A DNA stretch of 64,000 bases, from assembly GCA_028583685.1 (NCBI GenBank), contig JAMXIF010001183.1, positions 11,027,873-11,091,872 on the forward strand, written 5' to 3'. Shown here piece after piece: positions 46,670 to 57,720 of this stretch. The first letter of the stretch is position 1, and each line of letters begins with the position of its first letter. The notes under the pieces are model-generated. The model saw only the letters and a program-made list of their open reading frames with translations. It was not told the origin of the DNA and made no database searches. The DNA is from Petaurus breviceps papuanus (taxonomy: Eukaryota > Chordata > Mammalia > Diprotodontia > Petauridae). Made by a program: the position numbers and the translations under genes.

Positions 46670-47202
46670 CTGATATGAACTCCTTAGTATTCAGAAATGT
46701 ATGTATGATAAAAAAAATCTTCAGTTGACTTAACCATTATGCTGATATTTTATAAAGCAATTAAGATCATAAAGTTAATACATAAAATAATTCTTGTAAA
46801 TTGCCCAAATATCATAGAAATACAAACCTATTTGATTGACAGATCCAAGCCTAGAATAGTAAATGTCATTACAGATATAAACCAGTCCCTTCTGCAGTTA
46901 AAGAAATGCATAACAGTTCATGTAAGCCAAGTATATTCATGCTTTTAAAGCACCTTGATTCATCAATGATTATGATTGCCAACAAATATAAAGTATATAC
47001 ACGATAGTAGATCCTATACTGCATATCCAATATGTCTAAATTCAGCTACAATGCTTTTTCTTCTTCTAGTTCTTAAATAACAAACAACAAACACTCAATA
47101 CTTATTTAAACATGGAGATCTGCCTTAAATAACCAATCAAGGAGATGCAAGACTCCCCACTGACAAGAATAGTGAATGACAAACTTAAAAGTTAAATAAA
47201 AT

Positions 47203-47361
47203 GGGGCAGCTAGGTGGTGGAGTAAATAGAGCACTGGCTCTGGAGTCAGGAGGACCTGAGTTCAAATCCAGCCTCAGACACTTAACACACAACTAGCTAT
47301 GTCACCTTGGGCAAGTCACTTAACCCCAATTGCCCCACCATCCTCCCTCCAAAAAGAAGAA
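47203..47361 (+). repeat. Mar-1 type CORE-SINE, short form, 16-bp duplication
   Basis: GGGGCAGCTAGGTGGTGGAG to an A-rich tail. A perfect 16-bp duplication AAAAGTTAAATAAAAT flanks it (47187-47202, 47362-47377), so it is fairly young. Confidence 0.93.
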
Positions 47362-47749
47362 AAAAGTTAAATAAAATGTATAAAGCCACTTTAATGATAT
47401 CCTCAAATAATTTGGAAATGAATATGCTTTGTATAGTGAATTAGTGTATAATGAATGAGATAGCAATACTTTTCATTTCCATGTCCTCTTTCTTCCAAAG
47501 CATTCAAAATTCCTTTTCAGTTCAAGTCTAAATTTCTGACAACATCTTGAAGAAGATAGCCAAGAGGAAGGTTCTAATTCCCATTTTACTGATGGGGAAA
47601 TTGCTAACATGGAATGTAGATGTCTTGTTCAAGACTTGTTCAAGACCATTAGGAATTTCCTGGCTCCTAAGTCTAGTGCTTTCTCCATGAGATACAGTCA
47701 CAGAACCTTCTGAATTCGAAAGGACTTCAGAGGCTTCTTATCTAAAGAC

Positions 47750-47876
47750 ATGCAACCTTGTAGAGTCTCAGCAACCATGGGTAAATCACTTAGCTTCTGG
47801 TCTTACTTATCTCAAAGGGTTATTATAAGCATCAAATGAAATAACACTTGAGAGCTTTTTGTACCTTGTAATATCT
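47750..47876 (+). repeat. MIR fragment
   Basis: CCATGGGTAAATCACTTAGC, GGGTTATTATAAGCATCAAA. Confidence 0.6.
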
Positions 47877-47877
47877 T

Positions 47878-48104
47878 GGGACAACTGGGTGGCACAGTGG
47901 ATAAAGGTCTGGGCCTGGAGTCAAGGAGACATGAATTAAAATCAGGCCTCAGAAACTACTCACTGTGGGACCCTATTTGAGTCACCCCACCTTGTTTGCC
48001 TCAATTTCCTCATCTGTAAAAGGAACTGGACAAGGAACTGCCAAGAAAACCCCAAATGGGGTCATAGAGAGTTGGACACAACAGAAAACGACTGAACAAA
48101 AATA
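47878..48104 (+). repeat. Mar-1 type CORE-SINE, long RTE-tailed form
   Basis: GACAACTGGGTGGCACAGTG, CAATTTCCTCATCTGTAAAA, CCAAGAAAACCCCAAATGGG and ACGACTGAACAAAAATA. Confidence 0.92.
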
Positions 48105-48284
48105 TACAAGTGCTCTCCATTCAAACAGTGAAACCACACAGATTATCTTCATCCAGGCAAACTTACTCCTTCCTTCAAAGCCCAACTCAAATTCTACTTC
48201 TTACATGATAAATCCCTATAATGGCAGAGATATCTTACATCATTATCATCATCATCATAGTTAATAGTTATACAACAGTATAAA

Positions 48285-48498
48285 GTTTTCAAAGGATTTT
48301 ATTCATTACATCTCATTTGATTCTGTTGACATCTTTGTCAGCTGGGTACTATTATTATTCCTATTTTACGGATAAGGAAATTGAGACCTGGAGAGTTTGC
48401 CTATGGTCACACAACCAATACGTATCTGCAGCAGGATTCAAACTCAGGTGTTCCTGACCTCACCTCCAAGGCTCTATCTACCCTACCACCTAACTGTG
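48285..48498 (-). repeat. MIR-type CORE-SINE
   Basis: Reverse copy: TACGGATAAGGAAATTGAGA, TGGTCACACAACCAATACGT, head end TACCACCTAACT. Confidence 0.7.
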
Positions 48499-48744
48499 AT
48501 ATACTCTATCAGATACTCTTTGATTGGATGTGAACTGATTGATATCAATTAACACAGGCCTCAACTCTGAAGTCTGGAAAAAATGAGACTGGGCCCAAAA
48601 GAAATTAGTCAGGTAATGGTCAAGAAGGCATTTATTACAATTTAAAAATACTGTATCATATCCTAGTGTTCTGAGCAATTAGGCACTTACTATACTCATG
48701 CTCATAATATACATATATATGTATGTATGTATCTCTCTCTCTCT

Positions 48745-48935
48745 ATTGCCTTGGAACTTATTAGCCGTGTGACCTTGGGTAAGCCTTTTAACCTCTGTCT
48801 GCCTCAGTTTCCTCAGTAAAATAGGGATAATAATAGCACCTACCTTCCAGCAAATGTGATAATAATTGTAAAGCCCATAGCACAGTACCTGGCAAATAGT
48901 AAACACTATATAAATGTTAGCTATTATTATTATTA
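48745..48935 (+). repeat. MIR-type CORE-SINE
   Basis: TTAGCCGTGTGACCTTGGGT, CCTCAGTTTCCTCAGTAAAA, GATAATAATAGCACCTACCT and a final TTATTATTATT. Confidence 0.85.
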
Positions 48936-49026
48936 TTTATAATTATTTATTGTAAGTATAATGGAACTTGTTATTGAAGCATGAAGACTTCTAGCCTGTG
49001 CAGGTAGGTACACAAATGAACTTTTT

Positions 49027-49189
49027 TATTTTTTATTTTTTTTAAAGCAATTGGGGTTAAGTAACTTGCTCAAGGTTACATGGCCAGTTATTTCTGGGTG
49101 TGGTGCTGAGTATCTGAGGCTGGATTTGATCCAGGTCATCCCGACACTGGAGCCGGTGCTCTTACTGGCTGAGCCACCTGGCCGCCCCT
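49027..49189 (-). repeat. Mar-1 type CORE-SINE abutting an RPS6KA2 splice donor
   Basis: Reverse copy with T tail, AAGCAATTGGGGTTAAGTAA, the variant middle TTTCTGGGTGTGG and head end CACCTGGCCGCCCC. The duplication ACAAATGAACTTTTT is at 49012-49026 and 49190-49204. The donor GTAAGT of the exon at 49211-49328 occupies 49210-49205, so the duplication begins at the very next base. The SINE is in sense orientation to the gene. Confidence 0.92.
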
Positions 49190-49210
49190 ACAAATGAACT
49201 TTTTACTTAC

Positions 49211-49328
49211 TTTTGCAGCATCAGATACAGAATCCCAATTCCCTCCTGAAAGAGCATATTTCCCACTGCCGATCCTTGCCAAGATTTCTTCAGGAGTGTC
49301 ATCTGGGCCATTTGCAAAAGGAGTGAAC
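49211..49328 (-). CDS. RPS6KA2: RPS6KA2 coding exon: kinase C-lobe after alpha-F
   Basis: The exon has 118 bp: one base finishing the split glycine, then 39 codons, [20 protein letters not shown] followed by [23 protein letters not shown] and [11 protein letters not shown] are RSK3-type; RSK1 and RSK2 have YTPF and KFTLSGG/KFSLSGG. The acceptor is CACAG and the donor GTAAGT at 49205-49210. The donor is immediately followed, in transcript direction, by the target duplication and body of a CORE-SINE (49027-49189), so a mobile element sits directly against this splice site. The donor hexamer itself is intact. Confidence 0.96.
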
Positions 49329-49724
49329 CTGTGACATGAAGGAAACTTAGGGTAACAAAGTTCCTTTCCATAATTTAAGATGTTTATTCCTGAAGACCAT
49401 ACCCTGTGTTATAAAAAGTAACCCTTTTGAAAGGACCTCAGGTACAGGCCTTTCTTGAGTTTCTCTAGTTTCCTTTCTGGCAGATCAGGTGACTACTTGC
49501 AGCCATAGAAAGTCATTCTGATTTTCCTTGATGAGTATACTTTATTTGAATGTGAAGTTGAATACTTCTACTTCATAGATGGTGAAAATGAGAGAAGAGG
49601 TTGTGTTATATGCTGAGGATCATTTTGGTGAGAAATCAGGCAGAAAATCCATAGTTTCTGCCATTCGATTCACAAGTCTAACATAGGAATTCTAAAAGTA
49701 TGACTCTAGGACCTAAGTGTTCAT

Positions 49725-50110
49725 TTACAGGATTCAATTCAATTAATACTTTGTGAGAGGTGCTGAGCTAGGTGACGGGGCTTTGTTATTTGGTCATTTT
49801 TTCATTTGTATCTGATTCTTTATGACTCTGTTTGAGGTTTGCTTGGCAAAGATACTGGAGTGACTTGCCATTTCCTTCTCCAGCTCACTTTACAGATGAG
49901 GAAACTGAGGCAAATAGGGTTAAGTGACTTGTCTAGGGTCACAGAGCTAATAAGTATCTAAGGCCAGATTTGAATTCAGGAAGATAAGTCTTCCTGATTC
50001 TACTTCTGGCACTCTATTCACTGTGCCACCTAGCTGCCTATTTGGGCTATAAAGATACAAATGGAACAATTCCTGTCCTCAAGGAATTTATATTCTACTG
50101 TGTGCCTATA
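49725..50110 (+). repeat. L2-like LINE patch split by a SINE
   Basis: TGTGAGAGGTGCTGAGCTAG before the SINE and AAAGATACAAATGGAACAAT plus CCTCAAGGAATTTATATTCT after it form one L2-type 3' region. Confidence 0.6.
49784..50039 (-). repeat. Mar-1 type CORE-SINE, long RTE-tailed form
   Basis: Reverse copy: TTGGTCATTTTTTCATTTGT, GCTTGGCAAAGATACTGGAG, AGATGAGGAAACTGAGGCAA and head end CCACCTAGCTGCC. It is inserted in an L2 element. Confidence 0.92.
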
Positions 50111-50515
50111 TCATTAGACACAAACAAGCATGGTCCAAGGGAAATTGAGATGAGAGAGATCATACAAGACCAAGCTTGTACTTTTATTTTGAAGATCAAT
50201 TAGTTTCTCTTCTTCTACCCTGTTGAGATATTTCTGCAAATGTGTGACAGAGGAGTAGGCAGTCAGACTAGTGCTTTATACATGGGATCTTTTGCTTGAT
50301 TCACGTACTCTGTAGATTGAAAAAAAGAGAAAAAGTGGCAGGTCACTCTCACAGGATCATGGAACTTTAGAGTTGGAAAAGAACATAAGGATTATTTAAC
50401 TGGATCCTCAAAGGAGAAAACTGATACTCTAAAATGAGCTGATAGCAAAGTTAGATTAGTGTCCTGATACCCCAGACTGACATCAGGTTTTTGGGAGAGA
50501 CTACAGTTGCTCATT

Positions 50516-50767
50516 GGGTCACTAGGTGGCGCCATAGTGTATAGAGTACCGTGCCTGCCGTCAGGTACCCTCGTAAAGTGAAACCCACTCTCAGACTTTA
50601 CTAGCTGTATGACCTTGGGCAAATCACTTAACCCTGTTTGCCTCCTTTTCCCCATTTGTAAAATGGGCTAGAAAAGGAATGGCAGAGCACTCCAGTATCT
50701 TTGCCAAGCAAACCCCAAATAGGGTCATGGAGAGTTGGATATGCCTGAAAAACAACTCAACAACAAC
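50516..50767 (+). repeat. Mar-1 type CORE-SINE, long RTE-tailed form
   Basis: GGTCACTAGGTGGCGCCATA, CTTGGGCAAATCACTTAACC, CTTTGCCAAGCAAACCCCAA and CTCAACAACAAC. A MIR-type fragment follows directly (50768-50875). Confidence 0.9.
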
Positions 50768-51383
50768 AGTTACTCCTTACTACTTGTGTGACCTTGGGCA
50801 AGTCACTGTACATTTTTGGGTCTCAGTTTCCTTATATGTAGAATGAATGGGTTAGACTAGATCAGAAATTCTTAATTTTTTTGTGTATGTCATGGAGTCC
50901 TTTGGCACTATGGTAGACTTCTCAGAACAATGTTTCTAAATGCACAAAAATGACAAAAATTTACATTAAAATATAGTTATTAAAACATTATGGAAAATTC
51001 ATAGACCTTGGGTCAAGAACCCCTAGCTAGATGATCTCTGAGTTTCCTCTCATGTCTAAATCCTATCATCTCTCTTATTGGTACAAAACAAGATGGGGAA
51101 AGCTTCCAAAGGAGTGGGCCAAAGGTTCTAGTTGTTAATCCTTCTGTTGTGGTAGTGGTAGGTTGGAGAGGGTAGAGGAGGGAAGAAGGAAAGGGAGTGG
51201 GAGTCAGTTCAAAAGGCCTTGTGTGTATGTGTGAATGTGTTGTTTCTGGTGAGAGGGGAGAGGCAAGAGTTGGAAAGAAGTGTGTAGATACTGGTTTTTG
51301 CTGTAGTTTCAAGCCCATGCACTACTAAAAATCAGCCCACCCACCCTCTTGTTGGGCACACCCCAAAGAAGGAGGCTGCTTAC

Positions 51384-51460
51384 CCTGCCAACATTGTATA
51401 CAAAAGGATCCCTAAGCTCCAGATATCGCAAGCTGCATCATAGCCCTGCCGTTTCAAGAC
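51384..51460 (-). CDS. RPS6KA2: RPS6KA2 coding exon: alpha-F region of the C-terminal kinase
   Basis: This short 77-bp exon encodes VLKRQGYDAACDIWSLGILL and then YTMLA, and ends with two bases of a split glycine codon (GG, completed by G in the next exon). The acceptor is TGTAG and the donor GTAAGC. D-I-W-S-L-G is the invariant alpha-F motif (kinase subdomain IX) that anchors the catalytic spine. GILLYTML fits RSK3 and RSK1, against GVLLYTML in RSK2. It is a good example of a real exon too small to stand out as an open reading frame. The introns on its two sides are 2,967 and 2,055 bp. Confidence 0.96.
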
Positions 51461-51892
51461 CTACACACGGAGGAAAACAAAGGATGATTAATTAGTGTTC
51501 TAGCCCTCTCCTGGAAAACTCTGACTTGTAGCCTTTTTCTTGAATGAGGTCAATAAGCAGGATGGGGTGAGGGGGTATGGTGCAGGGAGAGGCTTTGAAA
51601 TCTGTCCTTTTACCAAACAAACAACTCACACGGCAGAGGGACAGTGATGAGTCACCATACTGGACAATTTATCGTGCTACCATCCGCCTTTATATACTTA
51701 CAGCTACACAAACAAGAAGAAAAGTATTGGCCAAAACTTCACATCCATATGAGGGTCTTGTGGTCAAGTTTGTTTGAGTAAGATCACAGAAAACATCACA
51801 AAAGTAGGTTCTTTACATAACCTCATGTCAGCTTCTTATCACTTGTTTTCATTGCTGAGTCATATTCTAGTAGGTTTAAAAATTCTTGGCTA

Positions 51893-52055
51893 GGGGCAGC
51901 TAGGTGGCACAGTGAATAGAGCACTGGCCCTGGAGTCAGGAGGACCTGAATTCAAATCTGGCCTCAGACACTTAACACTTACTAGCTGTGTGACGTTGGG
52001 CAAGTCATTTAATCCCAATTGCCCTCCAAAAAGAAAAAAAAAATTTAAAAAGAAT
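51893..52055 (+). repeat. Mar-1 type CORE-SINE, short form, 12-bp duplication
   Basis: GGGGCAGCTAGGTGGCACAG with a nearly consensus body and an A-rich tail. AAAATTCTTGGC flanks it (51879-51890, 52056-52067). Confidence 0.93.
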
Positions 52056-52504
52056 AAAATTCTTGGCCACAGCCAGTCTATTGCCTTCGTTTCCCCACCT
52101 AGTTAACGCTGATGTTAGGAAATGGCTCAATTTCCCCATGAGGTGGCAGGCATGCTCTTTCTCCCTGATAGCCATTTGCCTCCTCTTCTACTGGTGCCAT
52201 AGCAATGAGTGTTTCAAAGATGAATAGCTGGACTTAACAAAGGAACCACAAAGAAACAAATACATTGAGAGGAAGAGCAAATAACCCAGAGGAACGTTTG
52301 CTTTTCTCTGGTATTAATCAGCTAAAACACAAGCATTTTAAAATACCCTTACTCTTGACTAGGTAGTATTTGTAGTCTCTATTATATAGAGTTGATAACA
52401 TTTTTGTTTACATTTCTGAGTGTTTTGACTTGATGTTTTAATTTGATTATCATTCATGTCCCCTCTTACCCCTCCCAAGCCCTTCCCTTTTGTATTCATT
52501 CAAG

Positions 52505-52765
52505 GCAGCCAGCTGCCATAGGGGTTAGCATTCTGGAACTGAAAGTCAGGGAGACCTGAGTTCAAATTCTGTTGCAGATACTGACAGCTGTATAACTCTG
52601 AGCCAGTAGTTTAACCTTCTTCTGCCTCTGTTTTCTCATCTATAAAATGGGCATATTAATAGCACCTCCCTCATAGGACTATTGTGAAGATCAAATGCAA
52701 AATTGTGAGGATCTATGCTAAGCATTTGCAAACCTTAAAGTATGATAATACATGCTAGCTGATAT
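52505..52765 (+). repeat. MIR-type CORE-SINE, nearly full length
   Basis: CCATAGGGGTTAGCATTCTG, CTGAGTTCAAATTCTG, TTTTCTCATCTATAAAATGG, then ACTATTGTGAAGATCAAATG. Confidence 0.8.
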
Positions 52766-53129
52766 TTTTAGATATTAGCTTTTAGTCATCCATTAGTGAC
52801 CTCAGCCTCTACCTGGTTATTTTGTCTCTGATTCTCTCATGCTTGGCTGTATAGCTACACCTAGGGTGGGGCCATCTGTGCTTTACCTCAGGGTGAAAAA
52901 TTTTGGGGATTCCCATAGCATTGTTCTGGAGTGTATTTCCTTCCCTGACTCTTCCCTCCCATACCTTCCCTACCCTATCCCCAACATGGTGATGGTTTTC
53001 ACCTGGGACATGCTTTCTCCCTTTTCAGAAGCAGCTGTGAGATATGCCAGGGCATATTTACTCTTCCCATTCCCAGTCCTGTCTCTACCTCAATACCTCT
53101 TAATTGTTCAGGGACAATAATAGCTAGCT

Positions 53130-53369
53130 ATGGCTCTGCTCAGCTGTATTCCTAAAGACACTAGATTAACCTACATGGGCCACATCACTGACATTACAAC
53201 GTTAACTGAAAGGGCTGAAAAGGACCTTGAAAAAAGAAGAAAAAAACCTGAAGCCCTTAGAGAAGCCTATAACCCACAGACATGGGAAACTCTTAGAAAA
53301 CAGCCCTCAGAATTCATTGTCAGGTTTTATTGGCAACCCAGTCATTCTGAGGCTTTCATGAATCTTTAA
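53130..53369 (+). other. Open stretch with weak retroviral gag-like character
   Basis: A 79-codon frame includes AEKDLEKRRKKPEALREAY and PSEFIVRFYWQ, which faintly recall gammaretroviral capsid-end and SPSxFLxR motifs. No LTR or pol is seen nearby. It may equally be chance; if real it is a fossil scrap. Confidence 0.15.
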
Positions 53370-53504
53370 TGTTATTAATTTTAGCATCTGCTCTCTGCCT
53401 TTCCTATTATAGTCAGCAATTTGAAGTAGGATGCAAATTATGTCCAATAAAAATCTAATGCTCAGTAAATATCGACACTGTGCTGTGATAGCTATATTAC
53501 TAAC

Positions 53505-53725
53505 TGCTTTCTCATCTCTTTTTCTTCCCCACCCTGAATTCTCCTATTATAGTTCTCTGTCTCCTTTGCTCTGATCACATTCTGACCTAATATCATTTAT
53601 TCATGTAGTTATGGTATCTTCCATTAAACTAAAAACCACAAGGTCAAGAATTACGTAGTTTTTCATCTTTGTATTCTCATTGCTTATGGTATTACACTTA
53701 AGAAATATTTATTAAATTGATTTCT
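53505..53725 (+). repeat. L2-like LINE 3' end
   Basis: CCTATTATAGTTCTCTGTCT, ATCTTTGTATTCTCATTGCT and AAGAAATATTTATTAAATTG follow the L2 3' pattern. Confidence 0.5.
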
Positions 53726-54084
53726 AGATAAGATACTACATTCCATTTTAAAGAAAGGGAGGATATTGTATGTGTGTATAAATATATAAATGCATATATG
53801 TGCACATGTACACAGATATATGTATGCATGTACACACATACATATATAAAGTCTTCCAAATTAGTTGCTTATAGTTAATCCCAAACCAAATCAGTAACCA
53901 TCCAAACCCTCTGCAGCATCATGCTAACCAGAAACAAATGAGAGATCATTTTCCTATTTCACAAACATGAAAATAAAAATGTGAAGCGGTATAAGGTCAC
54001 TTGGGAGATTCATGGGGATTGAGTGAGGAGAGAAGGTCCTCGTCGCTGACCCTAATTCCATTTGGAAATAGGGAGAAGAGTACC

Positions 54085-54250
54085 AGGTTTCACAACAAAG
54101 GATCGGGTTCCAATCTCTGCTGCACCACTCACTACCTTACATGACCTGGGCCAGGTGACTTGCCCTCTCCAGTTCTTAACTTCCTCATCCATAAAATGAG
54201 AGGGCTGGACTAATTGATCTCTAAAGGCCCTTCCAGGCTTAGGCCTTTGA
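54085..54250 (+). repeat. MIR/THER-type CORE-SINE
   Basis: CTGGGCCAGGTGACTTGCCC, TTCCTCATCCATAAAATGAG and GGCTGGACTAATTGATCTCT. Confidence 0.75.
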
Positions 54251-54340
54251 TTCAAATATGAAGGGAAAAAATGAGTTTTCATTTTTTTTACAAATGTATT
54301 TTGGCGAATCTTTATTACTAGAAAAATAAAGTGAAAGCTA

Positions 54341-54613
<273 letters not shown>

Positions 54614-55152
54614 TCATTCCCGGCCTGGGACAAGGCAAACAGGAGAAAAGACTGAATAAGGCCAGGAGGTATGGATTTATATAGGGCATGTTCATTCTGA
54701 ACTGAAATCTCAACAGTAAGCAGGGCAATTATAACTAATAAACCATTGTCTTATTTGAAGGGTTTATCTGTCTATCATCTATCCTCTCACTCTCTCTTTC
54801 TCATTCCCCTCCCCCACCTCATTTTGATCTGTTACTCAGATTAAAAAACCTAGTGTCAGTGAATATTTGAGAAATAAATAAATATGTTCTCACCAGAAAG
54901 AGAGGGTAGGACATAACGAACTATTTTTTTCAAAGGAAATATGGTGGGCTGTGTTAACCTGAATAATATCATCTACCTTTTAAAAATCCTATACAATAGT
55001 CTGATGTCAGGTCCCATGGATATGCCACAGTAAGGTAGGTATTTAGGTGGAAAAGTAATTTCTCTTGAAGTGGAGCAAAGAGGAATAACATGCTGTGATC
55101 CTGAGGTAGGCTAGAGATGGGAATGGCTCAAATCTCCTATTAAAATATCAGG

Positions 55153-56432
55153 GGAGGGGGCGGAGCCAAGACGGCAGAGTGAAACCAGGAATTTGCTTAA
55201 GCTCCCATATCAACCACCTCCAATACCTGTACAATATGACTCTAAACAAATTTTAGAGCTGCAGAACCCACAAAGTGGCAGAGAGAAACAAATCTCCTGC
55301 TAAAGGCAGCCCGGCAGGCTGACAGGAAGGATCTATTGACGACCTGGGAGCTGAGCACTGTCCCACATGAGCTGTGAAGGCCCAGACCTGGGGAAGCCCC
55401 AACCAGGTTAACCCAGCTCACCATATTTCCTTTGAAAAAATAGTTCACTGTATCTCATGAGATTTTTCTCAGTATGAGAACAGTTGAAGGGAATATATAT
55501 ATATGTATATACATATACATACATATATGTATATATAGGAGGGCGTATATGTGTCTAAATACATATGTGAGTGTGTATATATGTGTACATGTATACATAG
55601 ACAGAGAGTACAGGATGAGTTGAATAGGAAGGGATGATATCTAAAAAATAAAATAGAGAGATGAGAGAGGAATATATTGGGAGAAGGAAAAAGGGGAGAG
55701 ATAGAATAGGGTAAATTATCTCATATAAAAGAGGCAAGAGGAAACTGTTACAATGGAGGGGAAGAGCAGGAAGGTGAAAAGGAATGGGTCAACCTTACTC
55801 TCACTGAATTTAGCTTAAGGAGGGAATAATATACACACTTAACTGAGTATCTTACTCTACAGGAGAGTAGGAGGGGTAGGGGATAGGAGGGGCACAGTAG
55901 AAAGGAGGGTAGATGTGGGGAGAAGGTAGTTAGAAGCAAACACTTTTGAAAAGTGACAGGGTCAAAGTAGAAAATAGAATAAGTAGGGGGTGGGATAGGA
56001 TGGAGAGAAATATAGTTAAGTCTTTTACAATATAACTACTATGGAAATGTTTTGCATAACTACACATGTACAACCTATATTGAATTTCTTGTCTTCCCAG
56101 TGGTGGTAAGTGAGGAGGGAAGAAGGGGAAGAATCTGGAAATCAAAGTTTTAAAAACAAATGTTAAAGAAAATTGTTTTTTACATGCAACTGGGAAATAA
56201 GATATACAGGCACTAGGGTATAGAAATCCATCTTGTCCTACTAGAAAGTTGCGGGGGGGGGAGAGGGGGGAGGATATAAGAGAGAACAGATTGGGGGAAA
56301 GGGTATTCAGTAGGCTGACTATCTTGGGGTAGGGGGTGGGGAAAAGATGGGGAGGAAATTTGTAACTCAAAATCTTGTGGAAATGAATGTTGAAAACTAA
56401 AAATAAATAAATACAAGATTAATTAAAAAAAA
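55153..56432 (+). mobile_element. L1 consisting of 5' and 3' ends only
   Basis: It starts GGGGAGGGGGCGGAGCCAAG, the classical L1 5'-UTR start, and keeps 5'-UTR-like sequence to about 55404. A short inverted copy of upstream flank (55405-55446) follows. From about 55447 there is a purine-rich 3' UTR ending TGGAAATGAATGTTGAAAAC, TAAAAATAAATAAATAC and an A-rich tail. ORF1 and ORF2 are missing entirely. Minus-strand open frames here (up to 146 codons) are shadows of the purine tract. Confidence 0.7.
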
Positions 56433-56718
56433 ATCTGGGGAGAAAATTCAAGAAGTAAAGAGGAATGGGAGGGACTTGGAGAATCAGACTCAGGGTAGCT
56501 AGGCCCCCATGGAAAGATGACGAAATCCTTTTTTGTTTGTTTTAACATCCACTACCTCTTTTTGTTAATCATAAGAAAATCTAAAAACCAAACCCAACCA
56601 AACCAAGCCATTATTGCAAGTGCTTATTCTGGAGTTTGGTTATACTGGGAACAAAAACAATGTTTTATTCTTCTATCCTCACAGATAGTTATACACTTAA
56701 GAAGCATTATATGTTCTT

Positions 56719-56885
56719 CTTTTTGTTGTTGTTTTTTTTTTTTTTTTGCTTTTTGGAGAGCAATTGGGGTTAAGTGACTTGCCCAAGGTCACACAGCTAG
56801 TAAGTGCGTCAAGTGTCTGAGTCTAGATTTGAACTCAGGTCCTCCTGACTCCAGGGCTCTATTCACTGCGTCTTCTAGCCTCCCC
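56719..56885 (-). repeat. Mar-1 type CORE-SINE, short form, 16-bp duplication
   Basis: Reverse copy with a T tail and GCAATTGGGGTTAAGTGACT. AGCATTATATGTTCTT flanks it (56703-56718, 56886-56901). Confidence 0.93.
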
Positions 56886-56917
56886 AGCATTATATGTTCT
56901 TGAAGAATTCATCAACT

Positions 56918-57070
56918 TTTTTTTTTTTTTTTTGCTTTTTGGAGGGTAAATGGGGTTGACTTGCCCAAGGTCACATGGCTAGTAAGTTTTAAGTGTCTGA
57001 GGCAGGATTTGAACTCAGGTACTCCTGACTCCAGGGCTGATGCTCTACTCACTGTGCCATCTAGCCGTCC
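56918..57070 (-). repeat. Mar-1 type CORE-SINE, short form
   Basis: Reverse copy with a T tail, GACTTGCCCAAGGTCACATG and head end CCATCTAGCCGTCCC. CATCAACTT occurs on both sides as a likely duplication. Confidence 0.9.
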
Positions 57071-57202
57071 CCATCAACTTGTTTTAATGAATAAATAAGA
57101 AGGACCCATAGGTTAACTACATAGCATTATCTGTTTTATAGGAATGATGGGAAAATAGGTAATTACCATTGTCAACAATGTCAACAATCATTCCCATGGC
57201 CA

Positions 57203-57328
57203 AGTAGCACCATTCCCTAGAATATCCCCCATCTTCCCTTATTTAGTTAGGTCTAAAAGCACCAGATTAAGGAAAACACTAATACAATTCCCTTGGGGGA
57301 TCATCTCATTGTCCAGTATGAAGTTGCC
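57203..57328. repeat. 126-bp direct duplication, copy 1
   Basis: AAGTAGCACCATTCCCTAGA through ATCATCTCATTGTCCAGTAT matches 58755-58881 at close to 90%. This copy sits in ordinary intron sequence. Confidence 0.88.
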
Positions 57329-57589
57329 AGGACATATCCCCAAGTCTTTAGCTTTAATTCAATTAGTTTACTTTTCTTTCTTTCTACTAGAGTCATCCTG
57401 TGATGCTTCCTTCTGTCATGGAAGTGACCCTTACATATTGAAAACAATGACAGTGGGGCACGAACTATGGTAAATCTTACCAAGTTGCAAAGGCTTCAAG
57501 TAAAGTTTGGATCTTCAAAGATCCATCAATGAAATCATGGATTCATTCAACATTTGACATTCCTTTATTAAGCACCTAGTATGTGAGAA

Positions 57590-57720
57590 GGAGGGTGGAG
57601 TAGCATTTAGAGAGCTGGCCTTAGAGTCAGGAAGACTTGGGTTCAGGTATCTTCTCTGACACATACTGATTGCCTTTATGACCCTGGGCAAGTTACTTAA
57701 CCTCTCAGTAACCTAGGAAA
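57590..57720 (+). repeat. MIR fragment after an L2-like patch
   Basis: TTAGAGTCAGGAAGACTTGG, CCTGGGCAAGTTACTTAACC; an L2-like patch (CTTTATTAAGCACCTAGTAT) precedes it at 57545-57590. Confidence 0.6.

Larger units (their letters stand above)
46041..49210 (-). other. RPS6KA2: RPS6KA2 intron (3,170 bp)
   Basis: Donor GTAAGT and acceptor ACCACAG. Contents: a solo LTR (46135-46669), Mar-1 SINEs (47203-47361, 47878-48104, 49027-49189), MIR copies (47750-47876, 48285-48498, 48745-48935) and short TATG/TC runs (48713-48744). Confidence 0.85.
49329..51383 (-). other. RPS6KA2: RPS6KA2 intron (2,055 bp)
   Basis: Donor GTAAGC and acceptor CACAG. Contents: an L2-like element split by a long Mar-1 SINE (49725-50110), another long Mar-1 copy (50516-50767) and a MIR-type fragment (50768-50875). 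The last 500 bases hold nothing I recognise. Confidence 0.85.

Noticed and set aside
55930-56370. 146-codon minus-strand frame as a protein
   Set aside because: It lies on the pyrimidine strand of the L1 3' UTR, so it is low-complexity and accidental.
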